Assembly (NCBI RefSeq): GCF_003336245.1
Contig: NZ_QPHM01000001.1
Coordinates: forward strand, 2,050,113-2,114,112
Direction of reading: 5' to 3'
Length of the DNA stretch: 64,000 bases
Source: Haloplanus salinus
GTDB lineage: Archaea > Halobacteriota > Halobacteria > Halobacteriales > Haloferacaceae
The notes below the pieces were generated by a model, which worked only from the letters and a program-made list of their open reading frames with translations, made no database searches and was not told the DNA's origin. Numbering within the stretch: the stretch's first letter is position 1; every line of letters starts with the position of its first letter. Of the stretch, positions 9,233 through 17,325 are shown piece after piece. A program made the translations under genes and the position numbers.

Positions 9233-12200
9233 CTAAGCCAGCGCTTCGGCGAGGGCTTCGACCGGCGTCGGGGGTTTTTCGTCGTAGTGGTCGCCGAGTT
9301 GGGTGCGACAGGAGGCGCCGGGGGCGACGACCCGGTCGCCCGGACTGTCGTCGACCTGATCGAAGAGGATCGATCCGATGGCCTCGCTCATCGAGAAATG
9401 TTCGGCCTCGTAGCCGAAGGAGCCGGCCATGCCACAGCAGCCCGAATCGAGGGGGTCGACCGCGTAGCCGGCGCGGCGCAACACGCCGACCGCGTGGTGA
9501 TCCTTCCGGGTCGACTTCTGGTGGCAGTGGCCGTGGTAGGTGAGCGCCGTCGCCGGCGCGTCGGTGTCGAGGGACTCGTCGAGGCGGTGGGCGTCCAGAT
9601 ACTCCATGATCCCGTAGCTGTTTGCAGCGACGGTTTCGACGTCGTCGGACAGCGTCCGACTGCCCGAGGAGCGTGGCCCCTCGCCGTCCTCGCCCGAGAG
9701 GAGGTCGAGGTAGTCGGACTGGAACATCACCGCGTCGGAGGGTTCGACGACGACCACGTCCCAGCCGTCGCGGACCCGCGGCGCCAGCGCCTCGACGTTC
9801 GTCGCTGCCTGGTCGCGGGCCAGGTCGAGGAAGCCCTTCGAGAACGGCGGGCGACCGCTCCCGGTCACGTCGTCGGGAATCTCGACGTGGACGTTCGCGG
9901 CCTCGAGGACCCTGACGGCGGCCTTGCCCGCAGCCGGCGCGTTGTACGTAGTGTACGAGTCCGGAAAGAGCAGGACGCGGCGGTCGGCCTCGCGCTCGCT
10001 CACTCGCGCGCCGCCGCGGCTCTCGAACCAGTCCACGAGCGTCTCGCTGTGGAAGGTCGGCAGCGAGCGGTCCTTCGCGATGCCCACCGTCTTCTCCATG
10101 AGCGTGCGGGCGCCCGGCACCTTCGCCGCCCAGTTCGAGAGGGGGGCGAACTTCGATCCCAGCGCGTTCAGCGTGTCGATGTTCGCGAACAACTTATCAC
10201 GGAGGCTGGAGCCGTGGCGCTGGTGGTGTTCGTGTGTGACCTCGGCTTTCAGCTTGGCGAGGTCGACCTCGCTGGGGCAGTCCTTCGAACAGCCCTTGCA
10301 GCCGATACAGAGGTCGAGCACTTCGTGCATGAACTCCACGTCGAACTGCTCCTCGTCGTCCAGATTCCCGCTCATGGCCTGCCGGAGCAGGTTCGCCCGG
10401 CCGCGGGTGCTGGTGATCTCCTCCTGGCTGGCGCGATAGGTCGGACACATGACGCCGCCGGTCGTCTCCTGCGGGCCGCGACAGCCACCACAGCCGTGAC
10501 AGAGTTCGACCATGCCCTGAAAGCCGTTCTCGTTGTCCCAGTTCAGCGCGGGATCGAACCCGGCGTCGAAGTCGTAGTCGGGACCGAACCGGAGATGCTC
10601 GGTCATGTCGGCGTCGCCACAGACGTTCCCCGGGTTGAGCAGCCAGTCGGGATCGACGGCCGTCTTCAGATCCCGGAAGACGTTCCAGAGGTGATCGCCG
10701 TACAGCTTCCGGTTCCACTGCGTTCGCGCCCGGCCGTCGCCGTGTTCGCCCGAGACGGAGCCGTCGTACTTGACGACCAGGTCGGTCGCGGCGTCGGCGA
10801 TGGACTCCATCTCTTCGACCCCCGCGACGGTCTTCGTGTTGACCAGCGGGCGGATGTGGAGGACGCCCGGGCCGGCGTGGGCGTAGTAACTGGCGAAAGT
10901 GTCGTGATCGTCGAGGATGTCCTGGAAGTCGGCGACGTAAGCGGGCAGGTTCTCGGCCGGGATGGCCGTATCCTCGATGAAGGCGATATGTTTGGCGTCG
11001 CTGGTGCGGCCGAGCAGAATGGGGAGGCCGGACTTGCGCATCTTCCAGAACTTCCCGCGCGTCTCGGGGTCGTGTGCCTCCATCGCCGCCCGGGCGCGAC
11101 GGGGGGCGGCCGTCAGGTCCGTGGCGCCGTCAGACGGCGTCGCTTCGGCGTCGCCGTCGGGCACCCGGTCGGCGATCAGGTCCGCCACCTTCCGTCGCCC
11201 CTCCTCGTCGCTCTCGGCGTAGAACTCGACGAGTAGCACCGAGTCGGTGCCCTCGGGAAGCATCCCGACCACGTTCTCGAACTCCGCCGTCTCCCGGGCC
11301 AGATCGAGCAACACGTCGTCCATCACCTCCACCGCCGCCGGGTCGTGTTCCAGAATCGGCGCCACGTCCTCCATCGCGCCGAGCAGGTCGTCGTAGGTCA
11401 GCAGGCCGATGGCCTTCGTCTCGGGAACGGGTTCGAGCGAGACGGTCGCCTCAGTGATGATCGCCAGCGTCCCCTCGCTCCCCGCGAGCAGTCGGGCGAG
11501 GTTGACCGACCCGGACTCGGCCTCGTCGATCAGCACGTCGAGGTTGTATCCCGAGACGTTGCGCTTCATGTCGGGGTATCGCTCGCGAACCTCGTCGGCC
11601 TCCTCCTCGACGATGTGGAGCGCCTCGGCGTAGAACCGCTCCTCGAGGCTACCGTCGGGGTCGGCGCCGGCTTCGAGTTCTGCGAGGGTCACCTCGCCGA
11701 ACGTCGTCACCGTGCCGTCCGCGAGGACGGCCTCCACCGCTTCGACGTAGGCGTCGGTCTTGCCGTACTTCAGCGAGTGCGAGCCGGTCGAGTTGTTGCC
11801 GATGGCGCCGCCGAGGACGCTCTTGTCGCCCCACGCGGGGTCGGGTGCGAACTTCACGCCGTGTGGCGCGAGTTCGGCGTTGAGGTCGCCGAGTTTCACG
11901 CCGGCTTGGGCGCGGGCGCGACGGCCCTCCGGATCCATCTCCAGTACGCCGTCCATCTCCTTGGAGAAGTCGAGGACGACCGCCTCGTTGACGGTCTGCC
12001 CGGCGAGGCTGGTGCCACCACCGCGCGGGAGGACGGGAATCTCGCGTTCGGCACAGTACTCCACGACTGCGGCCACGTCCGACGTCGACGCGGGGACGAC
12101 GACGCCGATGGGTGTCATCTCGTAGGCGCTTGCGTCGGTGGCGTACAGCTGTCGGGAGTAGTCGTCGAACCGAACGTCGCCCGCGATCAGGTCGTCCAAG

Positions 12201-12295
12201 TCGTCGACCATCCCCGGCCGGTCGACGTCGTCGCTCCGGTAGTCGTACTCACCTGCCGATGCAGGGTCGTCGGCGGCGTCGCCTGTCGTTGCCAT
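9233..12295 (-). CDS. FAD/Fe-S 2-hydroxyacid (D-lactate type) dehydrogenase, GlcD-GlpC fusion
   Basis: The 1020-residue protein joins an FAD-linked oxidase to an iron-sulfur electron-transfer half. The FAD (PCMH) domain shows PRGGGTSLAGQ and GAIGNNSTGSHS in the first 170 residues. Near residue 598 is a CHGCGGC cluster and near 661 a CIGCKGCSKDC cluster, typical of two 4Fe-4S centres. Two CCG-type motifs follow (GHCHQKS near 925, SGCCGMAGS near 951). Such fusions oxidise D-lactate or related 2-hydroxyacids at the membrane and pass electrons to quinone. The adjacent LctP permease and LutABC genes support lactate as substrate. Confidence 0.92.
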   Translation of the reverse strand: MATTGDAADDPASAGEYDYRSDDVDRPGMVDDLDDLIAGDVRFDDYSRQLYATDASAYEMTPIGVVVPASTSDVAAVVEYCAEREIPVLPRGGGTSLAGQTVNEAVVLDFSKEMDGVLEMDPEGRRARAQAGVKLGDLNAELAPHGVKFAPDPAWGDKSVLGGAIGNNSTGSHSLKYGKTDAYVEAVEAVLADGTVTTFGEVTLAELEAGADPDGSLEERFYAEALHIVEEEADEVRERYPDMKRNVSGYNLDVLIDEAESGSVNLARLLAGSEGTLAIITEATVSLEPVPETKAIGLLTYDDLLGAMEDVAPILEHDPAAVEVMDDVLLDLARETAEFENVVGMLPEGTDSVLLVEFYAESDEEGRRKVADLIADRVPDGDAEATPSDGATDLTAAPRRARAAMEAHDPETRGKFWKMRKSGLPILLGRTSDAKHIAFIEDTAIPAENLPAYVADFQDILDDHDTFASYYAHAGPGVLHIRPLVNTKTVAGVEEMESIADAATDLVVKYDGSVSGEHGDGRARTQWNRKLYGDHLWNVFRDLKTAVDPDWLLNPGNVCGDADMTEHLRFGPDYDFDAGFDPALNWDNENGFQGMVELCHGCGGCRGPQETTGGVMCPTYRASQEEITSTRGRANLLRQAMSGNLDDEEQFDVEFMHEVLDLCIGCKGCSKDCPSEVDLAKLKAEVTHEHHQRHGSSLRDKLFANIDTLNALGSKFAPLSNWAAKVPGARTLMEKTVGIAKDRSLPTFHSETLVDWFESRGGARVSEREADRRVLLFPDSYTTYNAPAAGKAAVRVLEAANVHVEIPDDVTGSGRPPFSKGFLDLARDQAATNVEALAPRVRDGWDVVVVEPSDAVMFQSDYLDLLSGEDGEGPRSSGSRTLSDDVETVAANSYGIMEYLDAHRLDESLDTDAPATALTYHGHCHQKSTRKDHHAVGVLRRAGYAVDPLDSGCCGMAGSFGYEAEHFSMSEAIGSILFDQVDDSPGDRVVAPGASCRTQLGDHYDEKPPTPVEALAEALA

Positions 12296-12346
12296 TGCCG
12301 GCCACTTGGCGTAGGAGTTCTTAAAATGCAGGTACTGGCGGGCGTC

Positions 12347-14056
12347 TCAGAAGACGCCCGGGAACAGCACGTAGCCGAACAGGAGCGTCAGCAGTCCCGT
12401 CGCCGTCGCGTAGTAGGCGAGCGGGATGAGTTCGTAGCGGATGACCCGCCCCTCTTCACCGACGAGGCCGACGACGGCGAGCGCCGCGACCACGTTGTGG
12501 ACGGCGATGAGGTTCCCGATGGCGCCACCCACGGCCTGCGCGCCGAGGATGACGGTGTGCGGGAAGCCGATCTGATCGGCCACGCCGTACTGGAAGGTGC
12601 CGAACAGGATGTCGGAGACGGTGTTCGATCCGGCGAGGAAGGCACCGAGGGCGCCGACGAGCGCCGCGAAGAACGGGTAGACGCCGCCGGCGACGTTCGC
12701 CATCGTATCCGAGAGGACGATCAGCATGCCGTCGGTCCCCGTCGCGGTTCCCGACTGGAGCATGATCTGCACCGTCGCCACCGCGAACAGCAGGGCGATG
12801 ACGGCAGGGGTCACCTTCTCTATCGTCTCGCTCCACGCGCCCGTGATCTCGTCGGTCGACATCCCGTGGATCGGGATGGTCAGCAGATGGACGGCGACGA
12901 ACACCGCACCGGGCAGATACAGCGTGGCGAACGACCCCGACAGCGACGTGCCGAGGATCGACCCCCACTGCAGGACGAGGTTCGACTGCAGGAAGGCGGT
13001 CACCGGGTCGACGACGCGCGTGACGACCAGCAGGACTGCCACGAGGGCGTAGGGCGCCCACGCCCGCGGGAGCGACATCGTCTGAACCGTCCCGCCGTCG
13101 GCGGCGACGCCCGTTTCGCGCGAGGACGACTCGCCGGGCTGGATGTCACCGACCCAGTGGTCGGGCCACGCGGACTGGTCGCCGAAATCCCACTCTTCGT
13201 CGGGGTGGAAGAACCCGGCCTTGAGCGCGCCCACCGTGACGAACAGGCCGATCATCGCGCCGATCAGGCCGGGGAACTCGGGGCCGAGGAAGTACGCCGT
13301 CGCCCAGTACGGGGCGGCGAAGGAGGCCCACGCGAACAGACAGAGCGGCAGGACCTCCAGCGCGGGCTTGATCGACCGCTCCTCGCCGAAGAAGCGAGTC
13401 ATCATCGCCACGCCGATGAAGGGGAGGACGGCGCCGACGACGACGTGGAAGGAGGCGGCCCACACCGCGATTTCGGCCACCCAGCCCTCGATGGTCATGC
13501 CCTGAGCCGTGACGGCGGAGTTGATGACCTCCACGTCGGCGAAGATGTCGATCATGCCGATGATCAGCGGCGTCCCGACGGCGCCGAAGGTGATTGCCAT
13601 CAGGTTGCCGGTGAGAGCGACGACGACGGCGGCCAGCGGCGGGAAGCCGAGGCCCACGAGAAGTGGGCCGACGATGGCCGCGGGCGTCCCGAACCCGGCG
13701 GCGCCCTCGATGAACGAGCCCATCAGGAACACCAGCAGGACGACCTGGACACGCCGGTCGTCGCTGATCGAGGCGAAGCCTTGGTTGATCGCGTCGAACG
13801 CGCCGGTACGCTTGAGCGTGTAGAGTAGTAGGATCGCCCCGAAGACGATCCAGAGGATACTCGCGGCGGTAATGAAGCCGTTGATGGTCGCGGCGCCGAT
13901 CCACGTCGGCGACATGCCCCACCCGAAGTAGCCGGCGCCGATGGCGACGACCCACGCGACGGGCATCGCCCGCGTCGCGGGCCAGAACCGACCGACCATC
14001 AGGTACGCGATGGCCACGAGCGGTAACACCGCGACGGCGATATCGATGGCCGCCAT
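12347..14056 (-). CDS. lctP: L-lactate permease (LctP/LldP family)
   Basis: The 569-residue protein is a multi-pass carrier with about 13 hydrophobic segments. Family marks are [31 protein letters not shown] near the first third and [14 protein letters not shown] near the end. The frame is open to 14137, but ATG 14056 is preceded by GGAGGG at a 5-nt spacing, a good Shine-Dalgarno site, and begins [12 protein letters not shown], so it is preferred. It is followed by the dehydrogenase gene after 51 bp, which fits uptake and oxidation of lactate as one unit. A minus-strand TATA element (GATATATATC) lies at about 14146-14156. Confidence 0.93.
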   Translation of the reverse strand: MAAIDIAVAVLPLVAIAYLMVGRFWPATRAMPVAWVVAIGAGYFGWGMSPTWIGAATINGFITAASILWIVFGAILLLYTLKRTGAFDAINQGFASISDDRRVQVVLLVFLMGSFIEGAAGFGTPAAIVGPLLVGLGFPPLAAVVVALTGNLMAITFGAVGTPLIIGMIDIFADVEVINSAVTAQGMTIEGWVAEIAVWAASFHVVVGAVLPFIGVAMMTRFFGEERSIKPALEVLPLCLFAWASFAAPYWATAYFLGPEFPGLIGAMIGLFVTVGALKAGFFHPDEEWDFGDQSAWPDHWVGDIQPGESSSRETGVAADGGTVQTMSLPRAWAPYALVAVLLVVTRVVDPVTAFLQSNLVLQWGSILGTSLSGSFATLYLPGAVFVAVHLLTIPIHGMSTDEITGAWSETIEKVTPAVIALLFAVATVQIMLQSGTATGTDGMLIVLSDTMANVAGGVYPFFAALVGALGAFLAGSNTVSDILFGTFQYGVADQIGFPHTVILGAQAVGGAIGNLIAVHNVVAALAVVGLVGEEGRVIRYELIPLAYYATATGLLTLLFGYVLFPGVF

Positions 14057-14313
14057 TACACCCTCCGGCGCGGCCCGACGGCCGCGCGATCCGTTCCACA
14101 GTCGTTCTCGATTCGTTCTAGCATCGTTCCATGCCACCGCTTACCCCGATATATATCCATCGTTCCTCGCTTTTCGTGACGTTTCGTCGGTCGACGGTGT
14201 CGTGATACCCAGTCATCACTTTCGACCGGAAGAGAAATTTGACGGGTTTCAGCGGCTCCGTGTCGGTTTCGTTGGATTCTGCGAGTTCCTTCACACACGA
14301 ACGGAGAGGGTGG

Positions 14314-14327
14314 TACACACGTGTGTA
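14314..14327. promoter_or_regulatory. 14-bp perfect palindrome in the lctP-regulator intergenic region
   Basis: TACACACGTGTGTA is a perfect palindrome between the divergent lctP and regulator genes. It lies 56 bp before the regulator ATG and about 170 bp from the lctP TATA element. A 12/14 match recurs at 14357-14370. It is a candidate operator of the wHTH protein encoded next to it. Confidence 0.6.
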
Positions 14328-14356
14328 TCGGCGATTCCGTCGTGTGCAAAGGCTTA

Positions 14357-14370
14357 TGCGCACGTGTGTA
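14357..14370. promoter_or_regulatory. Second, imperfect copy of the palindrome, at the regulator promoter
   Basis: TGCGCACGTGTGTA differs from the palindrome at 14314-14327 at two positions. It starts within the TATA-like GGCTTATG (14351-14358) and ends 13 bp before the ATG at 14383, where repressor binding would block the promoter. Autoregulation is inferred. Confidence 0.5.
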
Positions 14371-14382
14371 CTGGGTATCTAC

Positions 14383-14943
14383 ATGCGCGACGGCGCCGAC
14401 CGCCCTCGAAACGACGACGGTCAGTACGCCGATCGTATCCCGCCGGAGGCGGCCCTGGACGTCTTCGACGCCCGGGACGACGTCGCCCGCCCCCTCACCG
14501 CGAGCGACGTGATGGAGGCGCTCGACTGCTCGCGACGGACGGCACACAACAAACTCTCGACGCTGGTCGATCGGGGAACGCTCCGGACCCGGAAAGTCGG
14601 CGCTCGGAGCCGGGTGTGGTGGGTGCCGATGGAGCGTGGTCCCGACTCCGACGACGGCCGTCCGCTCGCCGTCGACAACGCCATCCGGGACGCCACCCTC
14701 CCGGGCAGCGGGCCGACGCTCGACGCGAGGCGAGAGGCCCTCTCGGCCGCCTACGACTACCTCGCGGAGCATCCCGAGGCGAAGAAGGCCGACTTCCTAC
14801 GCGACGTGTACCACGACAACACCGCGGGGTACGAGTCCGCGGAGGCGTGGTGGAACGCCATCCAGCCGGCGTTGAAGCAGCTTCCGGGCGTCGACCCACC
14901 GGCCGAGCGCGGGCACCTCTGGCACTTCCTCGGCGGCGACTGA
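14383..14943 (+). CDS. wHTH transcriptional regulator of the lactate region
   Basis: The 186-residue protein has a winged helix-turn-helix near residues 22-75 (LTASDVMEALDCSRRTAHNKL, wing ending VWWVP). The region after residue 90 (AAYDYLAEHPEAKKADFLRDVY) is a second helical module of unknown role. ATG 14383 is chosen because a TATA-like element lies 23-32 bp upstream, giving a leaderless mRNA; the frame itself is open to 14239. It is divergent from lctP and upstream of lut genes. Control of lactate genes is inferred from context. The same HTH type occurs in the integrated element (45916-46155). Confidence 0.75.
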   Translation: MRDGADRPRNDDGQYADRIPPEAALDVFDARDDVARPLTASDVMEALDCSRRTAHNKLSTLVDRGTLRTRKVGARSRVWWVPMERGPDSDDGRPLAVDNAIRDATLPGSGPTLDARREALSAAYDYLAEHPEAKKADFLRDVYHDNTAGYESAEAWWNAIQPALKQLPGVDPPAERGHLWHFLGGD

Positions 14944-14951
14944 CCGGTCCC

Positions 14952-14958
14952 TTTTTTT
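14952..14958 (+). terminator. T7 run after the wHTH regulator
   Basis: A run of seven T residues lies 9 bp after the regulator stop codon. Oligo-T tracts are sufficient for archaeal transcription termination. No strong hairpin precedes it. Confidence 0.5.
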
Positions 14959-15042
14959 CCGCGCGATGCCGACATCCGCTGTTCACCCACATGCACGGAC
15001 CGCCGCCCAGCGACTGCCGGACGCCACGCGACGCCCCCGACC

Positions 15043-16767
15043 GTGGCTGACGGTGGATCGCGCTCCGGGGCCGACGCCGAGGCCGACGACGGCCCCGTCT
15101 ACGCCTCCGCCGTCGAGGGCCGCCAGTACCGGGGTACGTGGTACTGTCCCCTCCCCTACGAGGATTTGGAGCGTGCCCCGGAGACCGACGACTACCCCGA
15201 CCGCGGCACGGGCGGCACCTTCCGCCTCGCCGAACTTCCGCGGGTGCCGCGGGTCCGTCACGTCGTCGGGCCGAGCGCCATCATGCTCGGTGCGTCGCTC
15301 GGGAGCGGCGAGACGCTGTTCTGGCCCGGTCTCATCGCCCGCCACGGTTGGGTCATCTACTGGGCCTTCGTCGTCGGCGTCCTCACCCAGTTCGTCGTCA
15401 ACACCGAGCTCCAGCGGTGGACGCTCGCGACCGGCGAGAGCGTCTTCCGGTCGTACGTCCGGGTCAACCGCGCGTGGCCGTGGGTGTTCCTCGTCGCCGG
15501 CCTCCTCAGCCTCGGGTGGCCGGGGTGGGCCGCCGGCGCCGCGCAGGTCGCCGCCACCGCCACCGGCCTCGCCGGGACGACGCTGCTGGGCCTCCCCGCG
15601 TGGAAACCCTTCGCGGTCGGTCTCCTGTTGGTCGTCTGGCTCTCCTATCAGGTGTCGTCGGTCGCCTACAACGCCGTCGAGGCGCTCCAGATCGGGCTGC
15701 TGTTCGTCGCCATCGCGGCCGCCCTCGCGCTCGCCGTCGTCAGCGGCGCCGTCGCCGAAGTCGGCTCCCTGTCGTCCGCCGTGACCGGTGTCGGGACCCT
15801 CCCGCCCGAGATGGACGTGGCCGTCTTCCTCGGCGGTCTCGCCTTCGCGGGCGCGGGCGGGTATCTCAACCTTTCACAGAGTCTCTGGGCGCGGGAGAAG
15901 GGGTACGGTATGGGCAACTATCAGGGCCGCGTCCGCAATCCCCTCACCGGTGACGACCCTGAACCGATCCGGCGCGACGGCTTCACGTTCCGTCCCACGC
16001 CCCTGCATCTGCGACGGTGGCGCGGCTGGTGGCGGGTGGTCCAGGCAGAGCATCTACTCACCTTCGTCGTCGGCCTCCTCCTCGTCGCGACGGTGTTGAT
16101 GGCCGTCGCCCGTCGACACGCCCCGGGGGCGGACGCGAACGCCCTCGACATGTGGCTCGGCGCCATCGCGCCCGCCCTCGGCGGCCTCGGCGCCTTGCTC
16201 GTCTTCCTCCTCCTCTTCGTCGCCCTCTTTACGACCGAGTACGCCATCGTCGAGTCGTTCGTTCGCAACTCCGCGGACGCCGTCTACGAGGCGTTCGCGC
16301 GCGACGCCGGCTGGGACCTCTCGCGGCTGTTCTGGTGGCTCCTCACCGCTTTCACCGTTTGGGGGGTGGTCGTCATCCTCCTCTTCTCGGCGCCGCTCGG
16401 CTCGCGTGGACCCTTCTTCCTGCTCGTCGTCGGCGCCGCCCTCTCGGGCGTGATGATGTGGCCGTACACCGTTCTCACCCTCCTCGTCAACACGCGACGC
16501 CTCCCCGAACATCTCCAGCCGGGCTGGAGTCGGATCGTCGCCATGTGGTGGGCCTCGGGCTTCTACGGGTACTTCAGCGTTCTCCTGATCGGACAGACGG
16601 CGACGGCCGCGGGCGCCGACGCGTTCGGGACGGCCGTCGGCGTCGCCGGGAGCGCCCCCGGCGGCTACGCCCTCTGGGTGGGCTACGCGCTCGTACAGGG
16701 GTACGCGGTCGCTCTGTCCGTCGGCGCCAAACGCGCCGCCGCGGGCACCGTCGCCGCCGAGCGCTGA
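15043..16767 (+). CDS. Nramp-related membrane transporter
   Basis: The 574-residue protein starts at GTG 15043 and has about 11-12 hydrophobic segments after a polar N terminus of about 70 residues. The first membrane helix, GPSAIMLGASLGSGETLFWP, is laid out like helix 1 of Nramp metal transporters, but the DPGN metal motif is replaced by GSGE. A long loop with basic residues (near 290-330) is larger than in classical Nramp proteins of about 400-450 residues. It sits between the lactate regulator and lutC, so transport of an organic acid rather than a metal is possible. Substrate unknown. Confidence 0.65.
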   Translation: MADGGSRSGADAEADDGPVYASAVEGRQYRGTWYCPLPYEDLERAPETDDYPDRGTGGTFRLAELPRVPRVRHVVGPSAIMLGASLGSGETLFWPGLIARHGWVIYWAFVVGVLTQFVVNTELQRWTLATGESVFRSYVRVNRAWPWVFLVAGLLSLGWPGWAAGAAQVAATATGLAGTTLLGLPAWKPFAVGLLLVVWLSYQVSSVAYNAVEALQIGLLFVAIAAALALAVVSGAVAEVGSLSSAVTGVGTLPPEMDVAVFLGGLAFAGAGGYLNLSQSLWAREKGYGMGNYQGRVRNPLTGDDPEPIRRDGFTFRPTPLHLRRWRGWWRVVQAEHLLTFVVGLLLVATVLMAVARRHAPGADANALDMWLGAIAPALGGLGALLVFLLLFVALFTTEYAIVESFVRNSADAVYEAFARDAGWDLSRLFWWLLTAFTVWGVVVILLFSAPLGSRGPFFLLVVGAALSGVMMWPYTVLTLLVNTRRLPEHLQPGWSRIVAMWWASGFYGYFSVLLIGQTATAAGADAFGTAVGVAGSAPGGYALWVGYALVQGYAVALSVGAKRAAAGTVAAER

Positions 16768-16812
16768 CCGCGGACCGAAGCTACAAAACCGTCGCATCCC
16801 AACGGTTCCGGC

Positions 16813-17325
16813 ATGGCAACGACGACCACGAACCCGACGCTCTCGACGTTCGAGCAGTCCCTCGCCGACCTCGGCGTCGACTGCACCCGGACGACGGCAG
16901 AGGATTTCGCGACGACGCTCGCTGACATCGTCCGCGACCCGGCCGTCGGTGTCCCCCTTCCCTTCGACGTCGACTATCCCGACAGCGTGACCGTCGACCC
17001 GACGCCCGCCGAACTGGAACGGGCCGAGACGGGCGTCACGCCCGCCTCCTACGGCGTCGCCAACTACGGTAGCGTCCTCCTCCCCTCGACCGACGACGGC
17101 GCCGAACTCGTCTCGCTCTACCCCAAACTCCACGTGCCCGTCGTCCGCGCGAGCGACGTACTCCCGGGTCTCCCCGAGGCACTGGATCGCTTCGGCGACG
17201 CCGCCCGCGAGGAGGATCTGAGCGCCATCGTCGCCACCGGTCCCAGCGCCACCGCCGATATGGGGGAACTCGTCCTCGGCGCCCACGGTCCCGAGGCCGT
17301 CCACGTGGTGATGCTTGATGAGTAA
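16813..17325 (+). CDS. lutC: LutC / LUD-domain protein of lactate utilisation
   Basis: The 170-residue protein has the LUD fold marks seen in LutC/YkgG: GVTPASYGVANYGSVLL and a C-terminal VATGPSATADMGELVLGAHGPE, the family's usual 'GPSrTaDIe..lvlG.HGP' motif. LutC works with LutA and LutB in L-lactate oxidation to pyruvate. Its last codons overlap the ATG of the next gene, so it is coupled to the LutB-LutA fusion. It is shorter than bacterial LutC (about 240 residues), with the N-terminal part reduced. Confidence 0.85.
   Translation: MATTTTNPTLSTFEQSLADLGVDCTRTTAEDFATTLADIVRDPAVGVPLPFDVDYPDSVTVDPTPAELERAETGVTPASYGVANYGSVLLPSTDDGAELVSLYPKLHVPVVRASDVLPGLPEALDRFGDAAREEDLSAIVATGPSATADMGELVLGAHGPEAVHVVMLDE

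Noticed and set aside
9143-11236. Long plus-strand open frame opposite the dehydrogenase
   Set aside because: Shadow of the dehydrogenase gene: high GC keeps the opposite frame open, and the translation is Arg/Val-rich with no motif.
11345-13828. 827-codon plus-strand frame across dehydrogenase and lctP
   Set aside because: It spans two real minus-strand genes and their gap and has low-complexity His/Arg-rich translation.
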